A stretch of DNA of 5,673 nucleotides from Bacteroidales bacterium (GTDB lineage Bacteria; Bacteroidota; Bacteroidia; Bacteroidales; UBA932). The notes beneath the pieces were generated by a model. That model made no database searches and was not told the DNA's origin. It worked only from the letters and a program-made list of their open reading frames with translations. Positions 5,615 to 5,673 of the stretch are shown here, one piece after another. Position 1 is the stretch's first letter. Every line of letters starts with the position of its first letter. The position numbers and the translations under genes are program-made. The stretch is taken from the NCBI GenBank assembly GCA_017615135.1, contig JAGAAU010000193.1:1-5673 (forward strand), read 5' to 3'.

Positions 5615-5673
5615 TCTGCTGTCTGCACCAGACCTTCATCACGAGGCGGTGGGGGAGAATCTTGACGAGGAGA
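5607..5673 (-). CDS. Possible C-terminal end of a convergent gene (truncated by window edge)
   Basis: On the minus strand one frame is open from the window's right edge to a TAG at 5609-5607, encoding 21 residues (LLVKILPHRLVM, then KVWCRQQKI). The basic, hydrophobic tail with RQQKI at the end looks like a natural protein C-terminus, vaguely like the tails of some short-chain dehydrogenases, but this is too short to assign. No plus-strand start occurs in 5591-5673, which leaves room for a convergent gene. The alternative is that this is non-coding and that GACGAGGAGA at the right edge is the ribosome-binding region of a further plus-strand gene. Only sequence beyond the window can settle it. 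Confidence 0.35.
   Translation of the reverse strand, partial: LLVKILPHRLVMKVWCRQQKI

Noticed and set aside
1..5673. CRISPR arrays, insertion sequences, tRNA/rRNA genes, defence or phage genes
   Set aside because: I saw no regularly spaced repeats, transposase-like proteins, terminal inverted repeats or structural RNA sequences on either strand.

Overview
The window looks like Bacteroidota chromosome, most likely a gut-type Bacteroidales. Base composition is moderate (near 50% GC by eye). The one exported protein has a signal peptide ending in the Bacteroidota-like LPA|QE cleavage pattern. Most starts lack a good Shine-Dalgarno and several have A/T-rich leaders. The phosphatase-ATPase fusion is also an architecture seen in this phylum. 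The genus cannot be fixed from the sequence alone.

Layout: all convincing genes lie on the plus strand and are packed head to tail. They are the C-terminal end of an unrecognised protein (1-177); a stand-alone SpoT/MESH1-type HD alarmone hydrolase (181-756); an aminoglycoside-phosphotransferase-fold kinase (756-1589, start overlapping the previous stop as TAATG); an exported NMT1/THI5-like solute-binding protein (1597-2535); a membrane sensor with dCache, HAMP, SpoIIE-type PP2C phosphatase and RsbW-like HATPase domains (2539-4899); a STAS anti-sigma-factor antagonist (4901-5200); and a 120-residue acidic protein of unknown function (5228-5590). Gaps between genes are -1 to 7 bases except for 27 bases before the last gene, so one transcript is likely. 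No promoter is recognisable inside the window, and the operon probably begins upstream of it. The last 83 bases hold a possible C-terminus of a convergent minus-strand gene.

How the genes may work together: the core is a partner-switching module. The sensor carries both the phosphatase (RsbU/SpoIIE type) and the kinase (RsbW/SpoIIAB type) in one chain, and its presumed substrate, the STAS protein, is encoded one base downstream. The solute-binding protein just upstream has no transporter genes beside it, so it may deliver a ligand signal to the periplasmic dCache domain. The upstream alarmone hydrolase suggests a link to nutrient stress. The output of the switch is not evident: no sigma factor is visible, and the 120-residue protein is a candidate. 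The domain assignments are well supported; the wiring between the proteins is inference.
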